Shown here in pieces: positions 19,289 through 27,990 of a stretch of 47,678 nt of DNA (its first letter is position 1; every line of letters starts with the position of its first letter). Position numbers and translations under genes: made by a program. The stretch lies in contig NCGL01000034.1 of assembly GCA_002256935.1 (NCBI GenBank), positions 1 through 47,678 on the forward strand, given 5' to 3'. This DNA is from Bdellovibrio sp. 28-41-41. GTDB lineage: Bacteria > Bdellovibrionota > Bdellovibrionia > Bdellovibrionales > Bdellovibrionaceae. Under the pieces are notes generated by a model that was given only the letters and a program-made list of their open reading frames with translations, had not been told where the DNA came from and searched no databases.

Positions 19289-20743
19289 ATGGGTTATTTC
19301 TTCTTCGTGCGAAATGATTCCTCTAAAAATTCTTTATTCTCCCTGCTGGCGCTTTTATTTCCTGTTATTTTGGGTTTAGTTTTCATACCCTATTTTATCC
19401 GTGAATTTGGCAAAGAACGGTTTTCATTTCTATCCCTTATTTGGGCTTTTTTTGGCTATTTTAGCTTCCTAGACCTAGGCATTGGAAGGACATTAACCAA
19501 AATTATCGCGTATGAAAAATCAAAAACTGACCAAGAACCTTCATTTTCCTTTATTTTGTCTGCCCAATATATCATTTTCTCACTGAGCTTACTTTTCAGT
19601 ATTGTCGTATTTTTTGCCGCCGATTATATCATTTATGAGTTTTTAAAAATTAGCCCAGAACATCACTTAGAGTTTTCGAACTCAGTTAAAGTGGCGGCCT
19701 TCGGAATTCCGTTCGTCACAATGATGTCACTCAATCGCTCAATCTTAGAGGGTTTTCACGATTTCCTTTATGCGAATTTTTTACAGGTACTTGTAGGCAT
19801 TCTACTTTTCGTTATGCCTTTTTTCTTTTGGAAGGTTCAGGCATCAATGGTTTCCGTTTGCGTTGGCATTGTGCTTGGTCGAGTTCTGACCTATGCTGCA
19901 AGTCACTTTTTGTACAAAAAAAAATTACCAAATTTGACATGGGAATCGGGTTCGGCCATGAGCCATTTCAAAATGCTTATGTCCCATGGTGTATGGATTA
20001 CTCTCTCTAATATTTTAGCCCCAATTATGTCTAACTTCGATAAAATTCTTTTGGGCAACATCACAGTTCTTAAAAGTGTTGTCTTCTACACAACACCAAT
20101 GGAAATGATTTCGCGTCTATGGGCCATTCCAAGCAGCGTAACACGCGTGTTTTTCCCACAGTTTGCTGCGGCAGAATTGGACGAAACTATCCAACAGCAA
20201 TTCCGACATGCAGGACAAATCATGGGCCTGTTTATTTTTCCCGTATGCTTGATAACCTTTGTATTCGCACAAGAATTTTTGTCTATTTGGATTAACCCAG
20301 AATTTTCTAACGATTCATTTTTATTGGCGCAGTGGATGGTTATTGGCATTTTATTTAATGCGTTCAACTGGATTCCGTTTGGATGGCTACAAGCGACGAA
20401 ACATGTTCAATGGTCCGTATTCACAATCTTGTTAGAAGTACCAATCTTTCTGGTCGCTTTTTATTTCTTTACTAAGCAATACGGATTAATTGGTTCGGCC
20501 GCTGTTTGGTCCGGCCGTCTAATATTTGATTATTTTCTTACGTACGTAGTTTGCGTGTGTTTCAGATCTGGCCTTCTCAAAGAATTTCGGTACTCATTTA
20601 TTTACCTAATTTCATCGACAGGTATCATCGTGGCGGTGGCATCGATACCAGATCTGAAAATTAAAATTTTTGTTTCTGTCTTCTGTCTAATTGGCTTTGC
20701 GGCCTTTAACCGCAAGCTTATCAAAGAAATGCTAGTTCGCTGA
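19289..20743 (+). CDS. Polysaccharide flippase, Wzx/MOP superfamily
   Basis: This 484-aa inner-membrane protein has about twelve to fourteen hydrophobic segments. The start SLLALLFPVILGLVFIPYFI, then GKERFSFLSLIWAFFGYFSF and LDLGIGRTLTKIIA, fit the oligosaccharide-flippase family (polysaccharide biosynthesis protein). IMSNFDKILLGN in the middle is a conserved loop of the group. It should move a lipid-linked repeat unit to the periplasmic face. No Wzy polymerase is recognised in the window, though the DUF6056 membrane protein downstream might fill a related role. A second export route (Wzm/Wzt) is encoded 15 kb upstream. Confidence 0.85.
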   Translation: MGYFFFVRNDSSKNSLFSLLALLFPVILGLVFIPYFIREFGKERFSFLSLIWAFFGYFSFLDLGIGRTLTKIIAYEKSKTDQEPSFSFILSAQYIIFSLSLLFSIVVFFAADYIIYEFLKISPEHHLEFSNSVKVAAFGIPFVTMMSLNRSILEGFHDFLYANFLQVLVGILLFVMPFFFWKVQASMVSVCVGIVLGRVLTYAASHFLYKKKLPNLTWESGSAMSHFKMLMSHGVWITLSNILAPIMSNFDKILLGNITVLKSVVFYTTPMEMISRLWAIPSSVTRVFFPQFAAAELDETIQQQFRHAGQIMGLFIFPVCLITFVFAQEFLSIWINPEFSNDSFLLAQWMVIGILFNAFNWIPFGWLQATKHVQWSVFTILLEVPIFLVAFYFFTKQYGLIGSAAVWSGRLIFDYFLTYVVCVCFRSGLLKEFRYSFIYLISSTGIIVAVASIPDLKIKIFVSVFCLIGFAAFNRKLIKEMLVR

Positions 20744-20748
20744 CAGCG

Positions 20749-22203
20749 CTAGAAGCAACGCGCTTCGATCATTTTTAGCAAAAAACCCTTCGAAGTCTGC
20801 GCCATCTGGTCCGCTTTCTTCTGAGTCTTAGATTCTACATAACAGCGAAACTCAGGTGCATTTCCCGATGGACGGAAATGTACGATCTCACCATTTTTAG
20901 TCGTAATACGAACACCGTCCAACGTATTTACGGACTCAACTTGCGATGAACCGCCAAAAATATCTTGAATGACCGCTTCGCTACTGGCATTTACTTTCTC
21001 TAAAATCTTAGCACTGACTTCGAGCGGGCAATTTTTAACTAGAACGCTGGCTGTATATTTTTGCGGAAGCCGCTGGATCAGTTCTGCTGGCGTGACTTTC
21101 TCTCTGGCTGCTAACGCTAATAAAGCGACGATGGGCAAAACTGAATCACGCGTGGGAAGCGATTTCAACACAGAATCTTTTTTAGAAATATTAGATTTTA
21201 ATATGTACCCACCGTTAGCTTCAAAGCCGGCGACTTGATCATATTTTTTCGCCAGCTCATCCAGCGCGGCTACAACAAACGGAGATCCAATTTTGGTAAA
21301 CACGGCCTCTTTAATTTCTTTCATCTCTGAAATACCCGAATTGCAGCTGATGGGCAAAGCCACCGCTTGAACTCCCAAGTATAGACTTGTGATCATGCCC
21401 AGTTTATCACCTTGAATAATTTGTCCTTGATGATCTACCACTAACGGACGATCGCCATCGCCATCGGTACTGACCAGAACATCACCCTTGTGTTCTTCCA
21501 TCCATTTTTGAAATTGCACTAACGAATCCACGGCTTCTGTATCCACAGGAATAAACACATCACTGCGACCTAAACGAACAATTTTGGCACCTAACTGCTC
21601 TAAAATCGCGGGAGCCAGATCACGAGCCACCGACGAATGTTCATAAAATAAAACTTTATACGATCCCAAATTCACATCTTTGAAAAACTCTGTATAACGA
21701 GCCGTAAATAACTTTTGGCACTCGGCCGTTGCATCGGTAATCGCTGGACTATTTTTAGTTTTAAAACTGCCGCTAGTTTCAAATAATTCACTTTTGTAAT
21801 TCTCTTCTTTTAACTTCAGATACTGAGCAAAAATAGCTTGATCATCGTGCTTTAGTGTTTCACCCGTTTCTAGGTAAAACTTAACCCCATTGCGATCCGC
21901 TGGAATATGGCTGCCAGTGACCATCACAGCCAGTGATTTTTTTTCTTGCGAGTAAAAAGCCAAACACGGCGTCGGCACATCTCCGCAGCTCAGAATGGTT
22001 TTGGAATGATCAGCCACCGCTTGATGAACAGCCATAAGCATTTTTGGACTGCTTTCGCGTAAATCACGGCCCGTCGAAACTGATTTTGATACGTTCAAAG
22101 TATCGGCATATTTTAAAAACGCAGACACCAACAAATACACCTGTTGATCTGTGAATTCTGTAACTAAACCTCTGACGCCGCTGGTACCAAAACTTAAAGC
22201 CAT
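20749..22203 (-). CDS. Phosphomannomutase/phosphoglucomutase-type alpha-D-phosphohexomutase
   Basis: Domain order follows the family: FGTSGVRGLV at the N-terminus, the phosphoserine loop, the metal loop STDGDGDRPLV, the sugar-specificity region FEANGGYI (EANGG), and the phosphate-binding loop FRPSGNAPEFRCYVES. The active-site loop reads VTGSHIPADRNGVKF (Ser near residue 98) rather than the usual TASHNP, and the phosphate loop has GNAPE instead of GTEP. Both variants are consistent within this protein, so a subfamily difference is likelier than damage. The likely reaction is mannose-6-phosphate to mannose-1-phosphate, feeding ManC. It is a single minus-strand gene between the flippase and DUF6056 genes. 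Confidence 0.85.
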   Translation of the reverse strand: MALSFGTSGVRGLVTEFTDQQVYLLVSAFLKYADTLNVSKSVSTGRDLRESSPKMLMAVHQAVADHSKTILSCGDVPTPCLAFYSQEKKSLAVMVTGSHIPADRNGVKFYLETGETLKHDDQAIFAQYLKLKEENYKSELFETSGSFKTKNSPAITDATAECQKLFTARYTEFFKDVNLGSYKVLFYEHSSVARDLAPAILEQLGAKIVRLGRSDVFIPVDTEAVDSLVQFQKWMEEHKGDVLVSTDGDGDRPLVVDHQGQIIQGDKLGMITSLYLGVQAVALPISCNSGISEMKEIKEAVFTKIGSPFVVAALDELAKKYDQVAGFEANGGYILKSNISKKDSVLKSLPTRDSVLPIVALLALAAREKVTPAELIQRLPQKYTASVLVKNCPLEVSAKILEKVNASSEAVIQDIFGGSSQVESVNTLDGVRITTKNGEIVHFRPSGNAPEFRCYVESKTQKKADQMAQTSKGFLLKMIEARCF

Positions 22204-22322
22204 TTTTTTTGATCTCTTTGTTAAATTTTTAGGTATCTATTAATCTTGCCATTTAAGTATTTTATTCTGTGCTAGGCAATAATTTATTTGATTTTTACCC
22301 TGTCAGATATCAATGTAGGCGG

Positions 22323-23747
22323 ATGACAGGCAACAAGACATTCAAATTCTTTTTCTGGATCTCGCTCGCGTCGCTGGTGCCATTTTTCGTGTTCTTTTTC
22401 TTTACCACTCCACTAGCCGACGATATTTTCTATCATAATTACGCTCAGGACAAAACGACCTGGGAATTCATGGTTCATCACTATAACACTTGGACTGGGC
22501 GCTATTTTTCGAACTTAATGATGGCCATCAATCCGTTTACCTTAACTAGCGATGTGAAGGTTTACCCCTTCATGATGATTTCCCTATTTGTCGTTTTTAT
22601 TTTGAGTCTGTTTTTTCTAATTCGCACTTTGATTAAAACCTGGGACCAATCACAGAAAAATATGTCCTATTCGTCTGCCATTCTTCCTGCAGCATTTCCA
22701 GTGACGATGATTCTAACGGCGCTATTTTTTCATAAAATGCCGAGGGTGACGGATACGTTCTATTGGTTTTCGGGGACCTCGTCCCATTTGCTGCCGATAT
22801 GTTTACTATTTATTTCAGCAGGACTGTATTTACGAGGACTCACCCTGCCGCGCGGATCGATGCGTCCCTTTTCGGTTGTCATCGTTACCGTCGCTAGTTT
22901 TATCGCTTCGGGATCGAATGAAACTTTGGCGGTTCAGTGGATATTCACGCTGCTTTTCGTATTCGTATACCAAAGACTGATTTTTGATCGACGCGAACGC
23001 GTGCTGATCCTTCCGTTTGCTGCAGCCGTAATTGGTTTTTTGATTTTGTATTTTGCCCCTGGAAATGCCATCCGCGGAAAAGAACTGCATGGTGGCCACG
23101 ACATTCTTTTACTTTTAGTTAAACCATGGGGATTAATTATTGAAACCACGGTTCGCTATCTCAGCCTAGCCGGCCTTGTCGCACTGATGGCCGTATTTCC
23201 GATTTTAAAAGAGTTTCATCAAAACCTATCTGACAAAATAAAATCCAAACAAAGTCGACTTTTCTTAGGACTGTTTGGTCTTGGCATTTTCGCGCTAACA
23301 TTTGTTCCTTCGGTTTGGACTATGGGCGGATTACCTCCCCGCCGAGTGCTTAATAACACCTATTTGTTTTTTCTACTCTACGGATCTTTCCTGATCGTCC
23401 TGTTCGCAGATAAATTAGATTTTTTAAAGCGCTGGTCTGATCGGTTTTCGGGAAAGAAATTAAATATTCTTTTTGCGATTTCATTGCTGATTTTATTTAA
23501 TAACTTTTACGCCTGGAAAGACTTAGTCAACTTAACCAAGTACGTGGAATCAGAAAAAAAACGACATGTTATTATTTCTTCGGGCCACGGCAAGGATGTG
23601 ATTATAACACCGCTATCGTATTTTCCTACGACGTTTTACTACGAAGACGTCATGACAAAACCCGATGATTATCGCAACATTGTTTTTGCTAAATTTTATA
23701 ATTTAAAAAGCGTAGTTCTTTCCTATGACTATCTCGAAAACAACTAA
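22323..23747 (+). CDS. Multi-spanning membrane protein, DUF6056-like (possible GT-C glycosyltransferase)
   Basis: Start ATG 22323 is chosen over an upstream frame extension because the protein then begins with a charged stretch and a membrane helix (FKFFFWISLASLVPFFVFFF). About ten hydrophobic segments follow in 474 residues. The first periplasmic loop has LADDIFYHNYA and the NTWTGRYFSN segment, typical of DUF6056 proteins and reminiscent of the acidic-residue loops of GT-C transferases. ASGSNETLAVQWIF and the APGNAIRG segment are also characteristic. A role in transferring a lipid-linked sugar at the outer face of the inner membrane is inferred. A DPM1-like GT2, which could make such a donor, lies 55 bases downstream on the same strand. 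Confidence 0.65.
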   Translation: MTGNKTFKFFFWISLASLVPFFVFFFFTTPLADDIFYHNYAQDKTTWEFMVHHYNTWTGRYFSNLMMAINPFTLTSDVKVYPFMMISLFVVFILSLFFLIRTLIKTWDQSQKNMSYSSAILPAAFPVTMILTALFFHKMPRVTDTFYWFSGTSSHLLPICLLFISAGLYLRGLTLPRGSMRPFSVVIVTVASFIASGSNETLAVQWIFTLLFVFVYQRLIFDRRERVLILPFAAAVIGFLILYFAPGNAIRGKELHGGHDILLLLVKPWGLIIETTVRYLSLAGLVALMAVFPILKEFHQNLSDKIKSKQSRLFLGLFGLGIFALTFVPSVWTMGGLPPRRVLNNTYLFFLLYGSFLIVLFADKLDFLKRWSDRFSGKKLNILFAISLLILFNNFYAWKDLVNLTKYVESEKKRHVIISSGHGKDVIITPLSYFPTTFYYEDVMTKPDDYRNIVFAKFYNLKSVVLSYDYLENN

Positions 23748-23802
23748 TAATTAATTTTCATTTGATTATTCTAGGGTTTAGCTGATACGTTCGGCATAAG
23801 CC

Positions 23803-24621
23803 ATGAGCCAAATATTACTTATCATTCCCTGTTATAATGAAGCCTCTCGACTCAATTTAGAATTGTTCAAGACATACCATGATCGTCTGGATACTAAAAA
23901 TATTGATTTTGTATTTGCTAACGATGGCTCCAAAGATGGAACTTCAGAATTAATTCGTAGTTATATTTCTAAACATCGGTTGCAAGCCAATTGGTTCGTG
24001 TTTGATAACCCAAAAAATACGGGCAAAGCCGGTGTTATTTACAATGCCTATCACTGGTCTAAAAAACACATCCCGTCAATAAATAGTACGGCAAATACAG
24101 TAGCCGTCGATTTCCAAAAACGGATGACCATTGAAAATGTCGGCAACGTTGTTCCGACTCTGTACGATTGGTATGGCTATTGGGATGCTGACTTGGCAAC
24201 GCCACTTTTCGAAATCCAAAACATGATTCGATTCCGTGAATTATTTTATGCGCGCAAAGAAGTTGTTTTTGCGAGTCGAATCTTGCGCATGGGCAGCCAA
24301 ATTGTGCGTAAACCAACACGACATTACTTAGGCCGCCTATTTGCGACCGTGGCGGATTTAATGCTGAACATTGGCAGCTATGACAGTCAGTGCGGCGCTA
24401 AAATTATGTCTCGCTACATGGCTGAAAAAGCGTTTGCTGAGCCATTTATCAGCGGCTGGATTTTTGATATCGAGATTATGCTTCGCGTGGGTGAAAACAA
24501 TATCACCGAATACCCATTGGTTGAATGGGTCGATGTTCCGGGATCAAAAGTTAAAATATATAGAGAAGCGTTTAGAATTCTTAAAGAACTTTTTCTAATC
24601 AAACGAAAATACAACCGCTAA
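23803..24621 (+). CDS. GT2-family glycosyltransferase, dolichol-phosphate-mannose-synthase-like
   Basis: The 272-aa protein starts QILLIIPCYNEASRL and carries FVFANDGSKDGTSELI, NTGKAGVIYNAY and the metal-binding DxD in YGYWDADLATP. Later SYDSQCGAKIMSR and FISGWIFDIEIMLRVG match DPM1/ALG5-like transferases. These make polyprenyl-phosphate sugars for use by membrane GT-C enzymes, which fits the DUF6056 gene upstream. Between residues about 80 and 125 there is a longer insertion than in the short members. No C-terminal transmembrane helices are present, so it is likely peripheral. Confidence 0.85.
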   Translation: MSQILLIIPCYNEASRLNLELFKTYHDRLDTKNIDFVFANDGSKDGTSELIRSYISKHRLQANWFVFDNPKNTGKAGVIYNAYHWSKKHIPSINSTANTVAVDFQKRMTIENVGNVVPTLYDWYGYWDADLATPLFEIQNMIRFRELFYARKEVVFASRILRMGSQIVRKPTRHYLGRLFATVADLMLNIGSYDSQCGAKIMSRYMAEKAFAEPFISGWIFDIEIMLRVGENNITEYPLVEWVDVPGSKVKIYREAFRILKELFLIKRKYNR

Positions 24622-24676
24622 ACGTCTGATTACTTAATAGCCTTTATTTTAAGTTATTTCATAAACTTTTGGTAAA

Positions 24677-25078
24677 TTATTTAAATACTATCGACTTGCC
24701 AATCGGCGCGATAGAAATTCCGGCTAGCTTGAAATGCTGGATGGCAAACGGAATCCCTATGATCGTGATGCCCAATAAAACAGACCAAAACAAGTGAATC
24801 AAAGCTAACCACCAACCACAAAAAATAAACCACAGAATATTACCGATCGTCCCAAGGCCACCCGTACCGATGTCAGACCCACTCAATTTTTTGCGATTAA
24901 CAACTTCCGATCCAAACGGCCAAAAGTTTAACAATCCAATATTAAACGCAGCCCTGGCCCAAGGAATACCAACAATTGATATCAGCATAAAAAATGCCGA
25001 AGCAAACCACGACAACGCTGTAGTCCACCCACCGAAAAACAACCAAAGCAAATTCATGATGACAGAAGTTGGACTCAT
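24677..25078 (-). CDS. yccF: YccF-family inner-membrane protein
   Basis: The 133-aa protein contains two similar halves, each with the YccF pattern. The first runs MNLLWLFFGGWTTALSW to IVGIPWARAAFNIGLL, with FWPFG after it. The second runs GNILWFIFCGWWLALIH to IIGIPFAIQHFKLAGI, with IAPIGK at the end. About four hydrophobic segments are visible. The family's function is unknown. It sits downstream of the transaldolase gene but is separated from it by a strong hairpin terminator, so it is probably transcribed on its own. Confidence 0.88.
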   Translation of the reverse strand: MSPTSVIMNLLWLFFGGWTTALSWFASAFFMLISIVGIPWARAAFNIGLLNFWPFGSEVVNRKKLSGSDIGTGGLGTIGNILWFIFCGWWLALIHLFWSVLLGITIIGIPFAIQHFKLAGISIAPIGKSIVFK

Positions 25079-25106
25079 AAAAATTCCTTTTAACTAGCCG
25101 CGTTTC

Positions 25107-25128
25107 AAAAAGGCAGCAGCTGCCTTTT
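25107..25128 (-). terminator. Intrinsic terminator after transaldolase
   Basis: AAAAGGCAGC (25108-25117) and GCTGCCTTTT (25119-25128) are exact inverted repeats. On the minus strand the stem ends in a TTTTT run, and it lies three bases after the transaldolase stop. The A/T flanks could make it work in both directions. Confidence 0.8.
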
Positions 25129-25130
25129 CC

Positions 25131-25856
25131 CTAAATGTTGAAGCCGGCGGCTTCGGAATCAGATTTGAAGGTTTTGATTGTGTCTAAGCTTAGGTCCCAT
25201 GGGCTTTTGTTGAAACCGCTGAGTTTTTTGATGATGTCTGGTGGTGCTGTGATGATGTGGCAACCATCAAGTTCGGCTTCTACGATGTTAAATACTTCTC
25301 TAGTAGAGGCCCACAATAATTCAATTTGATCGCCGTGCGTTCGGCAGAAATCGGCTGCGGCACTCATCAATGGATTTGGATTACGACCGCTGTCAGCGAT
25401 ACGTCCTGCAAATACGGATACGATTGAAGGGGCGCCACTTTTTACGGCCATCACTGTTTCTTGAATTTGATCCCAAGTAAACAATGCCGTTACATTCAGT
25501 TTAATCCCTTGGGCCGATAATTCTTTGATTAATGGAATTGAGCTCTCGCCCTTAGAGTTCATGATAGGAATTTTAACATAAACGTTGTCTGCCCATTTAT
25601 AGATGATTTGCGCCTGACGGTGCATTTCTTTAAAATCATCCGCGAACACTTCAAAGCTAATGGGTTTATCTTTAATTTGCGTCAGGATATCTTTACAAAA
25701 CTCAGTGTAATTAGTGATGCCCGCTTTTTTCATCAACGACGGGTTTGTTGTCAAACCTTGAACGTAAGGATTGGCAGCCATTTCAAGCATCGATTTTTTA
25801 TCCGCACCATCAGTGTAGATTTTGATTTTGTTCTGGAACGGAGATTTTAATTTCAT
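25131..25856 (-). CDS. tal: Transaldolase (short form)
   Basis: The 241-aa protein contains LTTNPSLMKKAG, the first signature of the transaldolase family, and NVYVKIPIMNSKG, where lysine 95 is the Schiff-base residue. LNVTALFTWDQIQ, VSVFAGRIADSGRNP and LWASTREVFNIVEAELDGCHIITAPPDII complete the TIM-barrel pattern. It moves a dihydroxyacetone unit between sugar phosphates in the pentose phosphate pathway. The short form is also typical of fructose-6-phosphate aldolases; I cannot separate the two by eye. The gene follows pgi by 62 bases on the same strand and is closed by a strong terminator. Confidence 0.85.
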   Translation of the reverse strand: MKLKSPFQNKIKIYTDGADKKSMLEMAANPYVQGLTTNPSLMKKAGITNYTEFCKDILTQIKDKPISFEVFADDFKEMHRQAQIIYKWADNVYVKIPIMNSKGESSIPLIKELSAQGIKLNVTALFTWDQIQETVMAVKSGAPSIVSVFAGRIADSGRNPNPLMSAAADFCRTHGDQIELLWASTREVFNIVEAELDGCHIITAPPDIIKKLSGFNKSPWDLSLDTIKTFKSDSEAAGFNI

Positions 25857-25918
25857 AAGTGCCTCTTTAGTTTCTAAAATTGTTAAAACCTATACTGATT
25901 AGCCTAAAAGCGTTCAAG

Positions 25919-27133
25919 CTACTGAGTTAAAAGTTTCTTTGTGATAATTTTTCCAAGCTCAACGCCCGGCTGATTAAATGCATCGATCTGCATGAATTCG
26001 CCCATCATACCGACGATCAATTGATACGTCATAAAGTACTGACCAAGCGCGAATTCATCCAATTTATCAAATTTGATTTCGCATACGGGGTTTTTGCTTT
26101 CTTTCTGACTTTCCGTCATCGCTTGTGCTTCTATTTTTAACAGATGACTTAATGGACGATTTTTTAAAACGCTCGTTTCAGGAAATTGAGTCGTTTTCAA
26201 TTGATAGTCATGCTCTTCACTGGATTTAAATCGATGAACCACAACCGTTTTACCTAATTGCGTTTCCATCATTTGCTGCAAGATAGAATGCTGATCATTA
26301 GCACCTAGGCTTGCGATTGGTGCGGTCGCTACATACAGAGGTGATTCTCTTTTAGCTAAGGATTCTGCCCAAAGTTGTTCTAACCATTTACCTAGCAGAA
26401 ATGCGGAATCAGAGTAATACCAGAAATACGACAGCACATCTTTACGTTTGAAACTTTCCATAAAGAACTGAGCCATTGGAAACAGCGTACGTTCTTTGTA
26501 TTCCGTTTTCAAAGCCGATTCAGCACCGTGACGGAACTCTCCTAAATTTAATTTACAAAGTTTAATTACTAACTGGCCAATTGAACTCAACACCGAAAAA
26601 CGGCCGCCGACATTCAATGGAATCTCTAGAATAGGAGCGCCATTTGTTTTTGCCCAATCGTATAGGCTGCTGGCTTTAAGTTCTGTGATAACTACGGTTT
26701 GATTTTTTAACTGTAAATTTTCAGTCGCTAATTCTTGAGAAAAGAAATCCAATGTAGCCAGAGTTTCGATTGTTGTTCCACTTTTAGAAACGAATACGAA
26801 ACCCACGTTTTTGAATGATGGGAATTTTTTCTTGGCCGCTAGTAACGTCTGAATATCTGGATTTTCTAGGACTTGGATATGATTTACTTTCAATGCTCCA
26901 ACCATTGCTTTAGGACCCAAACTAGATCCGCCAATTCCTACCCAAATAAAATGCTTAAATTTATTAGCGAATGTTTCGCCAATTTGTTCGGTTTGGCTCC
27001 ACAGGTTGTTCATCTCAGTTAATTTGTAAAAGCCGATCTCTTTACGATCCATCAATTTATCTAAACATTGTGGCGGCGTTAATTGAGCATTGGATGCGGT
27101 CGTTGTTTGAGTCGAAATATAACTAATTTGCAT
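25919..27133 (-). CDS. pgi: Glucose-6-phosphate isomerase
   Basis: Conserved elements are all visible: WVGIGGSSLGPKAMVGAL, VFVSKSGTTIETLATLDFF (the SxSGTT phosphate-binding motif), GGRFSVLSSIGQL, GANDQHSILQQMMETQ (His of the ring-opening step region) and the C-terminal NQPGVELGKIITKKL with the catalytic lysine. It interconverts glucose-6- and fructose-6-phosphate in the cytoplasm. At 404 aa it is a short bacterial form compared with the 549-residue enteric enzyme. It is first in a minus-strand pair with tal. Fructose-6-phosphate also feeds ManC's isomerase domain. Confidence 0.93.
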   Translation of the reverse strand: MQISYISTQTTTASNAQLTPPQCLDKLMDRKEIGFYKLTEMNNLWSQTEQIGETFANKFKHFIWVGIGGSSLGPKAMVGALKVNHIQVLENPDIQTLLAAKKKFPSFKNVGFVFVSKSGTTIETLATLDFFSQELATENLQLKNQTVVITELKASSLYDWAKTNGAPILEIPLNVGGRFSVLSSIGQLVIKLCKLNLGEFRHGAESALKTEYKERTLFPMAQFFMESFKRKDVLSYFWYYSDSAFLLGKWLEQLWAESLAKRESPLYVATAPIASLGANDQHSILQQMMETQLGKTVVVHRFKSSEEHDYQLKTTQFPETSVLKNRPLSHLLKIEAQAMTESQKESKNPVCEIKFDKLDEFALGQYFMTYQLIVGMMGEFMQIDAFNQPGVELGKIITKKLLTQ

Positions 27134-27356
27134 AAGATTTAACCTCAGTTTTCACTGAACAACGTAGCCCAGGAAAAGGAATAAATCTACTTGTTTCCAA
27201 CCCAATGCGGGTTAGCAGCATTAGCCGAACCCTAGGTGATCCAAGCGCATCAATATCCAAACGAATACAACCATATGAAATTATTCGATTCCGCGACTCA
27301 GACAAGCCTGATCTGGTGCGGGGCCATGTTATGGATTCTGTTACTTCGATGGCGTT

Positions 27357-27575
27357 TTGACTAAACATCCAACTGAATTTCCTGTGTTGCTTAAGATCCA
27401 CTGGTTGCGGGCACAGGGACCTACCGTCCATCAAATCAACCAAGAATTGGATGAGCAAAAGATCAAATCGCGCAAAGGTAAAAAATGGAGCTGGGCTGCT
27501 ATTCGAAATATCGTCCAGCGTTTCGAACAGAAAATTTTAATAATCAAAGACGGAGGCCAGTATGAACTTAGATAG
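27357..27575 (+). CDS. Small HTH-like protein resembling a recombinase fragment
   Basis: This TTG-start frame gives 72 residues. The core IHWLRAQGPTVHQINQELDE plus KIKSRKGKKWSWAAIRNIV resembles the small DNA-binding motif found in serine-recombinase tails (LR..G.s...IA..LN..g...r.G..W....v..i). It may be the last relic of a recombinase or a small stand-alone DNA-binding protein. No ATG and no good ribosome-binding site are seen; the frame upstream is broken. Low certainty. Confidence 0.3.
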   Translation: MTKHPTEFPVLLKIHWLRAQGPTVHQINQELDEQKIKSRKGKKWSWAAIRNIVQRFEQKILIIKDGGQYELR

Positions 27576-27616
27576 GTCCAAAGTCGGGCGTCTCAAAATG
27601 GGATCATTGACAACCA

Positions 27617-27632
27617 GTACGCTATAGAGTAC
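27617..27632. promoter_or_regulatory. Near-perfect palindrome upstream of higB (candidate HigA operator)
   Basis: GTACGCTATAGAGTAC is 14/16 symmetric and ends 14 bases before the toxin ATG. The antitoxins of HigBA systems commonly repress their own operon through such palindromes. The TATA core may also overlap the promoter. Position and symmetry are seen; function is inferred. Confidence 0.45.
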
Positions 27633-27646
27633 AGTTGTTTGTGAGT

Positions 27647-27986
27647 ATGACGATAAGGCCAACATCCCCACAGAAACGCATCCATGCAAGGTTTTATGCC
27701 AGTGATTCAGGCAATGAAGCTGTAAAGGAAGCGTTACTAGAATTGGGCCGTCCCACAAAGACTGTCGTAGGTGAAGACATTCGTTTTGTGGAGTTGAACT
27801 GGCGACTGGATAGGCCCTATGTGGATCGACTGAGATCAGGCAAAGGGCGTTTTGAAGAAACACTTTTTCAAGAAGACTTCAAAAAAGACGCCGAAGTCTG
27901 ATTTGGATCTTGGTTGGGATCGAATGAAGAAATGGATGCATAGTCAAAGAGACATCGAAAATAAAATTAAGAAAGCAAAGAGGTAA
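27647..27986 (+). pseudogene. higB: HigB/Gp49-type mRNA interferase toxin, internally deleted and frameshifted
   Basis: From ATG 27647 the frame reads RIHARFYASDSGNEAVKEAL and VGEDIRFVELNWRLDRPYVD, which matches the N-terminal half of Gp49-like HigB toxins (phage-derived, DUF891), ribosome-linked RNases. The annotated frame ends at 27901. In the +1 frame from 27864 the sequence continues FFKKTSKKTPKSDLDLG to TAA at 27984-27986; this is the usual C-terminal FxKKTqKtPk.dl..A tail. The middle strand block (the LWEVR...ILF part, about 25-35 residues) is missing. The toxin is therefore almost certainly inactive. The stop of the restored frame lies 4 bases before the antitoxin ATG. Confidence 0.7.
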
Positions 27987-27990
27987 ACTC

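Larger units (their letters stand above)
27134..27634. other. Decayed accessory stretch between pgi and the toxin-antitoxin locus
   Basis: No intact gene is recognised. On the plus strand a start-less frame runs from about 27208 to the stop at 27358-27360 and reads like protein (for example YEIIRFRDSDKPDLVRGHVM), but I cannot name it. It is followed in another frame by a small HTH-like ORF listed separately. Together with 28297-28676 this flanks a damaged HigBA locus, so the whole patch looks like an ageing insertion. Confidence 0.4.

Noticed and set aside
27123..27458. 111-codon minus-strand frame upstream of pgi
   Set aside because: It overlaps the pgi start and has no family features; the opposite strand shows better protein-like frames.
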